Source: Kudoa neothunni (lineage: Eukaryota; Cnidaria). Taken from it: a stretch of 64,000 nt of DNA. The stretch spans positions 11,718,001 to 11,782,000 of the forward strand of contig OZ199838.1 in assembly GCA_964304625.1 (NCBI GenBank). The letters run 5' to 3'. Every line of letters starts with the position of its first letter. Positions within the stretch are counted from its first letter, which is position 1. The notes beneath the pieces are model-generated. The model had not been told where the DNA came from. It did no database searches and was given only the letters and a program-made list of their open reading frames with translations. Positions 11,280-23,130 of the stretch are shown piece after piece. The position numbers and the translations under genes were made by a program.

Positions 11280-12794
11280 GTTGAGTTAATCAAAATGCGC
11301 TTGCGCGGAAATTATATGACAAACGCGATTCTTGGGACTGATGTAATAATAATTCATAATTAATAGCCTAATATATTATATAAAAATATATTTTTTAAAG
11401 TTTTCATTATTAAATATTAAATTTCTTAACGACAAATATCCATTTTTGTTAAGTAAAAATTAGTTTTGCCAAATTTGTCATTGATAGTAAGAGCTAAAAT
11501 AAACTCATTCTATATATTTATTCGAAATTAAATTTTTATATACTCTTTATTTCTCAATTTTTTTGAAGGACATGAAATGAAAATTATTCACGTAAAAGTA
11601 CGAAATTTGATTAAATATTTGAATATAAGTAGATTAATTTGTCATTTTCCCCTTGGATGTTTGTCGAAATTTAGTAGTAATTATTACACATAGAGTTAAG
11701 ATATGATCTCTTTTATAGGTGATACTAGGTAGTAGAAAGCATTCTCTTCGTTATTTTTATTTAAAATAGGCGTTTCTATTTTTTTTACAATTAAATTTAG
11801 TCAGAAACCCCAATAACAAGGTATTAATAAATTTTATATGTTAATTTGTTGAAATTTTAATTTAAGTACATTATTTTAAAATTGGAGTACAAATTAAAGA
11901 CGATAAACAAATTTACTTATTCCGGATGGTGATTTAACGTTATTAGCATATAAAATTATTTTATCTAGAGAATTATTTATTTAATCATCTTTATAGGATG
12001 GTTTATTCACGAATATAACCATAAAAACTACCAGCAATTAATTAAATATACGAACGTTAAAGTAATTATTAGTAAGAATGCAAATACTAATAATCAAATG
12101 TATATCAAAACATTTATAAAGAAATTCTTGTGTTTAAAAAGTAATTAACGCAAAAATATCATTTCTTTACAATTAATTTAATTTTTTTATTAAAAAATAC
12201 ATTACATGTTATTTTGAAACAATCATCTCAATGATGGTACTTGACAAAACCCAGAATATCTTTTTATGGAGATACACGCTATTTTCCCGTATTATTTATT
12301 TAGATGGCCAAAAATAATTAGAGCGAGATCTCGATATTGCGGCTATTGTGAACCAAAACATTAACTACGTCCTAATAAGACTTTACTCTACAAGAGCTTT
12401 TCAACTTCGAAATAAGACTAGCATTTCGAGCTTAACATTAAACATCCAATTCTCCACCTGTGAAATACTAAATAATAAATGATTCGCCTACGCACGTTAT
12501 GTGAATTTTACAGTTAATTTTGAAGGCCATTAATAATACAATAGGAGATGAAACGACTTAAAAATAGAGAATAAATTATTTATTCGTAATAGATGCATTT
12601 AAATTAAAATTATTTGGTGTTTAAATATTTATAACCAATTTTTTAAAATTTAATTTCTGAATATGAACTAAATTTTAGCCAACGTTTTTAAGCCAGATCT
12701 TTACGTAGGACATTTTTCCTCATTTTCTCCATATTAAATTATATCATAATATTACGCTTATTTATCTGTTTAAGTGCTCAAATTATAAAATGTA

Positions 12795-12830
<36 letters not shown>

Positions 12831-14120
12831 GTATTAGGCTATTTTATTTCAATAATTAGTTTTCTCCAATCTACCAGGAATAAAACGACAAAAAGAATTA
12901 ACATTGGCATCAGGATGGACAACAAAAAAATTTTAGATTATTGTTAAAATTTCTCATATATTGAGTCATGGTAAATTCTTTCACTTTTACATGTAAAGCC
13001 TTGCTCTATAACGGTACATATTCCAGGCAACTATTTACATGCATTGATTTACAAGCTCAGATATCAGCCTAATTCTAAATTGTATAACGATTTCCGCCGT
13101 GAAGACGTATTACCCTAAACCAAATTCAGTTGCACTGCAATAATTTTCACAAAAAGGTATATACTTCATTTTATTTAGAATTGAAAGTATCAAAGGTTAA
13201 ATCATAAATAAGTGTCTATTTCGAGAATCATATTCTATAAACAAGAGGTCAAACACATCAAATATGTATTAGCATATAATTAAACGTGACAGCAATACTG
13301 AGGAGAAATTATCTAAAGAGAAATACACAAAAGAATTATGAAAATATATTAATTTGGGTTTAATGACTTATTATTTATCTAGAACACATTTAGATAATGT
13401 TATTAATAGCCACAGCGAATGAATTCCAACCAAAGTCTCAATATTTTTACTCGCGTTTGTAGAAAATTCCAATCAAAAATCATTTCTTTACATCAGTTAT
13501 GAAATACTGCTGGCATAAAATAAAAGCTTCGTACGAATTAAACTTTTTTGAAGTAGCATATTCGGACAAAGTATTTACGGTGGATATGATTCCTTTCCAA
13601 TTGTTAACTTGTAAAGTATGTAATTATTATCCACTGAAATGTTAAAATCTAATAACAGTTCCCAGTGCAACACTAGTAAAATTATTATTTCCCCAACCCT
13701 AATTATGGATATTGCTGAATGGCGGCGAGTGTAATTTAGTACCAGCCCATATTGTAACCCCCACAACAAATCGCTCAAAACCTCTAATAACACGAGACAA
13801 AATTACTATTGGATACTATATTGTTTCAAAAATTAATAGATGTAACCTTAGGGGTATTTATATACTGTAGATATATCGCGATAATCACAATGTACAAAAC
13901 GGAACCCAAACGTAACTTTAAGTCTATTAGATATGCTTAATATCAATTTTTCGCGAAAGTGAAATAAGGCAAACATCATAAAAACATAATAATTTCAAAA
14001 TTAAATGCAAAAATTAAAAAAAATCGTTCATTACAGGTAATAGCTGAGGAGAGTTAAATGATTATCTAGCTTTATGTCATTGTAGTAACACTTTAATTTA
14101 AAAACAAATATGTAACATAG
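11280..14120. other. AT-rich intergenic region
   Basis: No supported gene. It contains a TA microsatellite (about 12798-12830) and a Tigger-like terminal motif near 12,330. A 72-codon minus frame at 13575-13793 has no recognisable motif. Confidence 0.55.
12798..12830. repeat. (TA)n microsatellite
   Basis: An uninterrupted alternating TA run of roughly 30 bases. Length is likely unstable and may be under-assembled. Confidence 0.85.
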
Positions 14121-14125
14121 AGTCT

Positions 14126-14560
14126 AGTCATCATCATAGTCGTAATCATTCTCCATTTCTTCCTCTCTCAATTGATTTACACGTTTCATTCGAATGTGAG
14201 CTCCATACTAAAAAGAGTGAATTCTAACAGTTAATCAATAGTTACTGCAAAATAAGCAACACAAAGAACATTTCCCTAAAAGTAAATATACAGTATTTTA
14301 TAAATTAGTGAAGACGAATAATAATGGTATTACAACGACCGTCGCATACAGAATGCGTAACGAAATCCTATCCGTCGTTGAAACTTTTAATGGTCTTTTT
14401 TTAAAATTTGCCATGTAGCGACCTTTAAATGGCACCGGCATTCTTAACGGTAACCACATTGTAATTGCTGTAAAATTCAACATATCCTTCTTTGAAAGTA
14501 GGTCACGTTACCTCATCTACTTTCAATAAAAATGCATTAACATTATCTGAAAAACAAATT
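14126..14560 (-). CDS. Possible small multi-exon gene with acidic tail (unresolved)
   Basis: I do not recognise it. On the minus strand an acceptor near 14,207 opens a short exon reading YGAHIRMKRV, NQLREEEMEN, DYDYDDD, stop, which looks like a real acidic C-terminus. Upstream, after TTTTTCAG, a piece reads DNVNAFLLKVDE up to a GTAACG donor. Between them is an open frame (14298-14483) with KGRYMANFKKRPLKVS. I could not link all pieces in phase. It may be a short nuclear protein or chance. Confidence 0.25.
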
Positions 14561-17500
14561 ATGAACGGATAATGTTTAATTTAATTATATGGTTAATTTT
14601 TAGGTATTTTAATGTTTAGAAACAGAAGAAACCTAGGAGACAAATATTTATCGTTTAAAATCGGGTAGTTTCGACTAGAATTTTAAAAATAAGAGATATT
14701 CATGTGATTGTTTGAAACATAGACTTGATTTTAATTTTAAAACTCTATTACATAAAAATATAATTTTTAATATTTCTTAAAAAATTGTAACTAAGGAAAC
14801 ATGCTCTAATATCATGGTATGGTGCTACTTATCAAATATTCAGAGTAGAACCTCGATATAGTGTAATTGGCTTTTTGATCAAAGTTTAGACCACAATTGA
14901 TACTTTTTAGATAGTTATATATAATGAATAAATATGAAAAACAACATAATAACACTCTTACAATAATTTTAAGGAATTATTATTCCATTTTTATTCCTAT
15001 TAATCTCTTACAATGCACACCTAAACGTCCAATATGGTGAGTTTTTATAAACTGTTAAATTCAAAATCAAAATAATGAAATATTACAAATAGTTTAAATA
15101 ATTATCTGATTCTATAATGATTTTGTTAAATCATATTGACTTATTAAGTATTTTACTAATATGATTTCTATTTAATTGATTAAAATTAACTAGCTGCAGT
15201 ATGTAATCGATTCTCCGTACTTTCACTTTTTCTTCTCTTATATATAATTATTAGAGTTAAAACTATTTATGTAAATTAAGAACGTTTATTTTATGCAACT
15301 AAAATTAGAAATTACAAGAAACCCGTAATTTATAAATATTTTCTTGTAATAATAGGGATTATCAATTTTACGTAACTTTTCAGCTCCAACCATAATTTTC
15401 AAAACTATTTTTTTTGGTTAATTACATCAATGATAGCAGCGTAAATAATTTAGACATGAAGTAAAATTTATTATTTTCCATTTTTTTAATGTGCGTGTGA
15501 AAGCCCTTAAATCTTTCACATTCTTTGGCGATTTTGACCTCGTACCTATTTCTGCTTTGAAAACTATTGAAACAATAATGTCGGGTTGATTTCCTCATGT
15601 AAAATAAGTTTAGATTAATTAAAAAAAACATTATGGAAAAGGGATAAAATAATAATTTTCATGCTATAGTTTATAATTGATTAAAGCCATTAGAGTCAAG
15701 AAAACCGATTTATTTTAAATTAATAAATATGTAAAAAAACTATTAAAGGATTTCAATTGCAAATAATAATTATTTTTATGCCATTTAATGGTTATAGATC
15801 GCGCCTTAATTTAAAAATGGTCAATTTTCTTGGATGGACATTTATGCACTCAAGACTGTTACCATAACTAGTAGAACAAATTGAGTGCTATTGCTGAAAA
15901 ATCTTCTACCGGCCATTTTTGTGCAATTCATATAAGACTATATTATTGAATCAACAAAACAATGTCAAATAATTTTGTGCATAAATTTTTCAAGGTAAAC
16001 TTTAATTTGTCATCATAAGAATTAACGAGTTTTAAACTGCAGTAAAAATTTACCCATTTAATTTGAGTAAAATAAGAAAGCAAGAATAATGATGAAATAT
16101 TTAAAATATATTTAATTTATTAAAATAGTACCTTCAAAAATATTGCTAACAATTTATACGTATGTCTCTGTAGCTCAACTTTTCACCATGAAACTAAATT
16201 ATATAACTTCATTCAAGTATTTTTCAAATAATTCATCAAGTTAACTATTATCTCTCAATAAATGAATAATTTTTTCAAAGTTCAATTACAAAAGAATTTC
16301 GGTTAAAACCCCCATTATTGAAAATGATAGCGATCTAAATGCATAGCCACCAGGTTTTCTTCAATTTATGTTAACAGGACAAAAACCTTCTAAAAAGTTA
16401 ATAATTGTGAACTTATTATATTACATCAATACAAAATATTTTAATTCTTGGCGCACGCGTCAAAAATACGGAAAATCGATTACCTACCGTATTAATATCA
16501 TTTTATCAGAAAAAGAAAAAACCATAAATCCATCTTTTTAATCAGAATAACTATAATTAAAGCATAAAATATATTAAAGTCGAAGAAATTAATAATCTGG
16601 AGAAATATGCGAGAAAAAAAGGAATACGTATAAAATATTTGAGTTTTTTGTTGGTGGTAAAAAAAATAACGATTGACGGCTTTTTTATTAACAACAAAAA
16701 AAGTTTCTAATTGCTATGGATGTTCTGCTGAAAATATGGAATCATTTTATTACCAAAAAACATGATCACCCCTGTTCAACCAAATGATTTCGATGTGACA
16801 AAAAATTTCTATAATATTGCCGACCAAAATTTTAGAATGAAGTTATATTTCGCTTAATATACTCAAGATATGTTTAGGTCTACAATATAACACTATTTAA
16901 ATATAGTAACAATTTTATCATGAAATCTTTGAAACATCAGCCAACAAGAACTATTTCAATAAGTAAATAATATAAATTATGTAGAGAAAAATGTACTTTA
17001 TTATAGAAAGTTAGTCGATGAATCAATTCATATTTACCTTCAAAGTCATATTCTGTTAGAATACTTATTTAATATATTTATTTTCTGAAGATAAATAAAT
17101 AAATAACGCAACGGACGGTGTTGTGAACCTCGAAAAAGTTGAAATAATTTCCAAAGCAAAATTAATATAGTATTCAGAATTCACTAAAAAATTTAAAACA
17201 TAAAGGAGAGAGATTTTCATGTCAAAAATTATACTATTCCTATCGCTCAAAAAGGCCCGATCTTTACCATTAAAACGACCTTTATTATGTTAAGCCCTAA
17301 AAAATATACAATTTAATTTATACCGTACATAAATCAAGAACGTAATTACATTCAGAAATGAAAATTCCAAGATAGATCATATTATTTCAATCGCACACAC
17401 GCTGCACTGAAATTCTAACAATGTATTATAGCGTAGTAAATCTGAATTGAAGATTTATCATACTAACTGATGACTTGAGTGTATATTTAGAATAAAGTTA

Positions 17501-17615
17501 GAGAAAAGTAGAACAAAGAAAATTTCATAGCTATTTTTAATAATATCAATTCTAGCGAAAATGTAAATATATGTTAATATTTTGTGATAATTCAATTCAA
17601 GCGATGTGGATTAAA
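14561..17615. other. AT-rich intergenic region
   Basis: No supported gene or RNA. One Tigger-like terminal motif (AGAACCTCGATATAGTG) lies near 14,848. Short minus frames at 15422-15631 and 17065-17250 are low-complexity and not called. Confidence 0.5.
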
Positions 17616-18266
17616 TTATGGCTTGGAGAAAACAACTTCAAGAGATCTTTCGCAAGGTTTACATTCTTCCAGCTCTTCAACAGAATTGAAGAATTCAAAA
17701 TATTGCTTAAGTTTGGGATAGGAATCCATAGGATTGGGGATATTTTTCTGGATGAAATACTGATGCATCTGGTAGAGTTTGGGGAAATAGATGGTGTCAA
17801 GGGTGGAAGGGTTTTGGCCGTCTAAATAGGGGCCTAGGGTTTCGCAGAGTTTATCCTCGAGATGTTGGAGTTCTTTGGTCAGTTTACCCATTGTTCCCTC
17901 AACTTTGTCGGTACCGTAATGTTTCATATACAACTTGAATGCTGGATAGAGACCTTTGGAGAGATTTTCAGCTTTTATTTCTCGCTCAATTTTGATTTCC
18001 TTGTAGTTGTTTCCAATATAGTTGAAAATATCAATCAGATCATCCGAGTAGAAACCTTTGTCGCAAAAACATGGCAGTTCACAAGATCTCATGAAGTCGG
18101 GCAAAAGTTTCATTTTTTCATTTGGGTCAATCCCATAAATTTTGTAATAAGGGATTTTTTTGAGCCGACAGTATAAAGTCATTCGGTGCACTATTATGCA
18201 AATCACGGGTTAGATGTGGTTTTTAGGGAAAGCCTAAAACCAAAAGTCCAAATCATTCGATTCCAT
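17616..18266 (-). CDS. CLIC/GST-fold protein with uncertain N-terminus
   Basis: A 189-codon frame runs uninterrupted from ATG 18182 to the stop at 17616. Its second half matches the all-alpha domain of chloride intracellular channel proteins: FKLYMKHYGTD, then GPYLDGQNPSTLDTIYFPKL, the counterpart of the CLIC FLDGNELTLADCNLLPKL block. The first half (YCRLKKIPYYKIYGIDP) looks like the end of a thioredoxin-like domain, and PCFCD is where CLICs keep their PPF loop. Upstream the same frame continues to an ATG at 18266 (MESNDLDFWF) but has a TAG and a TAA. A 50-base GT-AG intron would remove both stops but misses phase by one base next to a TTTT run. It could be a soluble glutathione-dependent enzyme, an ion channel-like protein or a gene with a damaged 5' end. 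Confidence 0.62.
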
Positions 18267-19964
18267 AAGCCCTTATAACACAGTCGTTAGAGTCAACCAA
18301 TATGTAAAAGTCAATGAAACCCTGTTAATAATTTAGTGTCCTAATCAATTATTACTCTGACGTAAAATGTCAAGATTTCATCAGTATTCTGTTGGTCTTC
18401 CATTGAATGTATATTTCGATTCGAGTGAGTTAGATGATTATCACTAAGATTACGATTATCACTAATTAATATCATTACCCTTTTGATAGATATGAAGCAA
18501 GTGGGGCTTCTTTCGGCAATATCACACATTAACTAACTTGAATTTATAATATTAAAGTTTATATGTTGACGAGTAATTTTCTGAAATATTTTTTGGTTCT
18601 AGTTCCCACGGGTATTCGAAGTGATCATTGGATTTGAACTACATTCGTAAGACAATAATACTAACACCAATCATTCAACTGATAATCTCAATAGAATTAT
18701 CCTAGTAATAAAATTGTTGAATCAAGTTAACGGTTAACAGTGTAAAAATAACCGTGTATTGAATCAAGGCCCAATTTTTAGGTGACTTCCCTAATAATCT
18801 TAAAATTCGATATGGAATTAAATGTGAAAGCATTTTTTTTTCACTTTTTTATTAACATTATTAATTACCAAGGTGCTTTATTTTAACGACACCTTATACT
18901 TTATTCCTCATCTATAATTTATCCAATTAAATTATTTTGCAATGCTATGAATTTTGACTCTTGATCGTATTAAAGGTTAAAGTCATGTCGGTTTGTTTAC
19001 CTAGAAACGCTGATAAATACTCTTCTATCCTATTTCCTTTATATTATTTCATTAGATGCATGGGTGGCTTCAATAAAGAATATATTATTCTCTTTTTGCA
19101 AATAATACTGCAGCATTACAACTCTATTAATTTTGTTGGCGCTCTACTTTCCACGTTTTATCTCCTTAGTCACAGTATCTAACAATGCATTTACACGTTG
19201 GGTTATGTTGATTTTCTTAAAGCTAGCTCGTTTTCATTTCTTTATTGAATATAAAATGATAATTAACAACATGATAATAATTGAATTATTTTAATTACTT
19301 ATATAATATTTTTCATATATTTATTAAGAGAAATCCCATAAAAATTTCGTATTCAACTCCAAAAAGACTAAATACTTTAATATTGTTTAGGTTAATCATG
19401 CTCCAAAAACTGTTAACGCTCACATTCTGCAAGTGTGACTATGAAATTTTTACTCAAAATAAAAACTAATAGAAAAACAATTCCCATTCATGATAATATT
19501 AAGTACTTCCCAATTCATCGACAAATAAAATTAATGAATTTGTAATTTTGACCTATAAATGAGTGTCTTCTGCTGATACAGGCAGCAGATATGAGAAAGT
19601 GGTTATTAACACTGTAAATAATATTCAGGTATCGCTAGTTTGGAATTGTATGCGAATAAAGCTGATTATAGCTATGAATAAGAGTTTTTTTTGATTAAAA
19701 TTTCCATTGCGCCCGCGCATCTCACATGGGATTAAACTATATTCTGCCAATAACCTGTGCCTTACTGTGTTTCTTTACATTCAATCGGAATACAAATTCT
19801 GGGGATAACTATTTACAATCGGAGAAAATACTTTGCATTGGGAATTGTTAATTATTTAATATTTTACTCGATAAACCAATTATTAAATTTCCTTTACTTT
19901 TATAAATTAATGAAATCAGCTAGATAATCTGTGAATTATTCATGGAAGTTTACTATGATAACTG

Positions 19965-20160
19965 ATCAGAATATCCAGGTTAGTGTAGTTTTGACTGTAT
20001 TTAATTATTTTTGGCACATCACCACTGCTCCTATACAACAAAAATAATAAATACATTAGATTCCAAAAAATTAACTCTATACATAAATTATAAATGGGAA
20101 ATGCTGCGATTAAAAATTAAGAATGCGCATGCGTCCATTGTTTTTAGGATTAAAGATATC
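19965..20160 (+). mobile_element. Copy of the dispersed MITE family
   Basis: It reads CAGGTTAGTGTAG, TTTTGACTGTATTTAATTAT, and later TTTTTAGGATTAAAGAT, in the order of the 436-655 copy. A truncated relative (ACTGTAAATAATATTCAGG) sits at about 19605-19650 just upstream. Confidence 0.45.
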
Positions 20161-20370
20161 CGTTGCAACAACTACTGTTAATATTCATCATTTTGTTCGT
20201 AGGGCGGTGAAAATTAGTCCTTAAAATTTAGATGATACATGTACATTTGGAAAGTCAATTTATAATTTAATGAGAAATTAGCGATACGTTACCAATTTGA
20301 TTTACATTTTAAACTTCACTATATTAATTTCTTTTAACATTAGTACGTACGCACAAAAATATTACACAAT

Positions 20371-20591
20371 GCACAACTGGGTCTAATGGGCCCCGTTGTG
20401 TACAAAAGGTTGTTTTTTACTTGCATCGAATAAAAAATCATACACAAGTTATTAGAGTGTATAAACGAAATCAAAAATATAAAACAAATTTTGATCAGGT
20501 AGACAGATTTTTGTTTTTCTGACTACTTTGAGAGTGCTACAATTTGTGAAATAATCATGAACAGGGTCCATTTGACCCTGGGCGGACGTGC
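20371..20591. mobile_element. Short element with GGGTC-type palindromic ends
   Basis: The left end (TGCACAACTGGGTCTAATGG, then GCCC, starting 20370) and the reverse complement of the right end (TGCACGTCCGCCCAGGGTC, then AAATGGACCC) share an outer TGCAC and an inner GGGTC-NNAATGG-CCC palindrome. About 220 bases, no coding capacity, so probably a MITE. Such ends occur in some piggyBac-related elements, but no TTAA is evident at these borders. Confidence 0.45.
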
Positions 20592-21571
20592 AAGTATTAT
20601 TCGATTGCCATCATCTAAAGGAGAATGAATAATTAACATTGTGAAAAATACACACATAAGATTAAATTTTCGTAGGTTTTACAGTTATTATCCCAACTCG
20701 AAAATAGTTTCAAGAAGTTTACATTAGTTGCTTTATATTATTGGGCCTTTCGGTGAATCCGTCGGTGCTTTAGCCTCCTACTTTTACAAAGGGACCTCTT
20801 ATGAATCCAAAAATTCATACACTGATTTATGGAAAAATTATGCGGCGTAGCGTGCTTCGCATGTAATATACCTTTTTTACGAAATCGGTATTTCCCAGAA
20901 CGTATATCATGTTGGAGTTTCTGCCTATTCGAAAGAAAAAATTTCTGGCAGACAACGAAATCATTTGAAGACTTTTACTGAAATTCAATTGATGTTTTCA
21001 ATATATTATTTTATAGTCACAAATATACAAAAAATAAGATATTGCATTTCTTTTTAATTCATAAACATTAACTTATTTGCATGAGGACTATAGAATTGTC
21101 TCTGTAAGGGTAGTGAAGCGGATCGGTTGTGAATGGATAATAACATTTCTTTTGTTAAAATACCATGTTATTAAATATTTATATAAATTTTATTCAAATG
21201 CATCGACATAATTTAATAAAAAGAATACTTATTGTATAATCGGGGAAAAATATAATTTTTACCAAACATACGTATTTTCTACCCTTTGACTTTTTTATTT
21301 TCGCTTGTATATTAACGTAAACCATCATTTAGAATGAAATAGAATTAAAGTAAATTTTTGTATCGGTACAAAATTCGGATTAAGTTAAAATCTTTAATGT
21401 TTATGTGGCACATAGCTTCAGACAATAATGGTCTTTGGGTAATATTTAATTTACATTTCATAAAAAGTCATATACACAGGAAAGATATAATTTTCGTTAA
21501 CAAATCGAGTAATACATGCGCACGGTGAAGCTTGCATAAAAAGCGCAGCAGGTTCTCGCACTCCTCTCCAA

Positions 21572-22650
21572 ATGGAATTTCCACTGTGGAATAGCGTTAT
21601 TATAAGAAATAGCTTAAATATTATAAAGTTTAAACATCAAAACTCGGGTACTTTTGCGGTATCGAGAGAAAAGGATAATCGATACAACGTACATTTTTTC
21701 CATTGGTTGATTATTGCATTGTGTCGTAGGTAGCTTCATTTGATCTTGATGGAACCATAATTAAAACCAAGTCTGGAGAAACATTTTCTCGTGATTACAA
21801 TGACTGGGAGTAATAGTCACATGGCATGATTTTTTGGTGGAGGGTTAATTAATTTAGGTTTTATACAATTTTATTCCAAAAGTGTTCAAGAAACTTCATC
21901 AAGATCATTACGAGGTGAGGTGTTGATTTTTAGATGTATTTAGTAACGTATATTAACTTATTATTCTGCTAGATTGTATTATTCACCAACCAGGTAAATA
22001 TTAGCTTGAGCATTCACCATAACAAAAATTTTCATGACAGAAAGGCCTACTGCGAAATTCTTACCTTCTGAATTCATTTAAGAAAAAACTTTATGACGTG
22101 TGTGTTCGGCTGGATGTTCCATTGACCGTATATTGTTAATGCACTTAAAGTTAACCTTTTACTCATTATTCTCTTTTAAGGTGTTTGTATCTTTGTTGGA
22201 TGATGAGTTTAGAAAGCCTTCTACCGGCATTGTGGGATTATTTTTGTAAAGTAATTGTGAATATGATGTTTTTTTCGATTTTTCCTCTCTTTAGGATATT
22301 GGAAATGTCAACATAAGTGAAAGTTTTTTCGTTGGAGGTAAACAGTAGATAAAATGGTCGGTTTGTAATCCAGTTTTGTAGATGCTGCTGGAAGACCTTC
22401 TACTTCAATCAGAAAAAGGGATCATTCTGATAGCGACAAAAGAGTCGGTGATCATATTTAGGTTCCTCTGTTAGTGTGGTTTTAGTTTGCAAACTCTATT
22501 GGAATCACATTTTACACACCCGAACAATACTTTCTCAAAATTGAAGATAACCTCCCCAAAGATATGACTCATTATTTTACACGGGCCAAAGCGAAAACCG
22601 ACTTTGTTTCTGTCTGTTCCAATGATAAAAATAAAACCGAAAAGAATTAA
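21572..22650 (+). CDS. PNKP: Polynucleotide 3'-phosphatase (PNKP phosphatase domain only)
   Basis: HAD-superfamily DNA 3'-phosphatase that cleans 3'-phosphate ends during strand-break repair. Nine exons from 21572 to the stop at 22650, including a 21-base exon (21973-21993) coding IVLFTNQ. Motif I is ASFDLDGTII (nucleophile and acid Asp), motif II VLFTNQ, then EFRKPSTG (Lys motif), SFFVGDAAGRP (acidic motif) and TFYTPEQYFL, the usual end of the phosphatase domain. After about 30 more residues the frame stops; there is no P-loop and no kinase domain, and no room for an FHA domain at the 39-residue N-terminal exon, so it resembles yeast Tpp1 rather than human PNKP. Oddity: at exon 2 to 3 (DWE to VLYNFIP) the GT donor is one base out of phase; one extra G at GGGAG would fix it. 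Confidence 0.85.
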
Positions 22651-23130
22651 TAATTTATGTTATACTTTTATTGTTTTGGCATTTTTCTGATTGCGTACAC
22701 ACGTGAAAGCGTGAATACTTAACACTGTTTGAGTGTGAAAAACTTCTCTTAAAGATATTTATATCATTACAATCAGGTGGAGAATGAAACAATTTTTTAA
22801 AATTATGGAATCCAATGAGGGTTGTACTTATAATTTAAGTTGTTTCGTGGTTAAATCACAAATATTATATTTAAAACTATTTCAAGATCGAGTTTTAAAA
22901 GCGATTCTCTGCATCAAAGAGTTTACTACAATAGTCTCAATATTGTGAACGTCAGTATGGGGTCATTGACATTTTTCTATTTTCTGCACTTGTCAATGTA
23001 AAATTCTCGATTTATAATTTTTCAGTTTAAAAATATACAAAAAATATGGAATGACATTCATTTTGCGCAATTTTGTTAAAATTCAATGTTTGCCTGTGGA
23101 GTGGTACTTATAGAAGGCATCGCATCGAGT

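Larger units (their letters stand above)
18267..21571. other. Intergenic region with MITEs
   Basis: No gene supported; short open frames at 18341-18529, 18961-19182 and 19281-19469 lack motifs. It carries MITE fragments at 19605-19650 and 19965-20160 and an inverted-repeat element at 20371-20591. Confidence 0.5.

Noticed and set aside
13575-13793. 72-codon minus-strand frame with LLWGLQYGLVLNYTRR
   Set aside because: No family resemblance, no neighbouring exons and an isolated position; most likely chance.
22181-22300. A second one-base splice anomaly in PNKP
   Set aside because: A donor at GGCATT|GTGGGA gives a canonical 63-base intron in phase, so no indel is required there, though the retained-sequence version also looks plausible.
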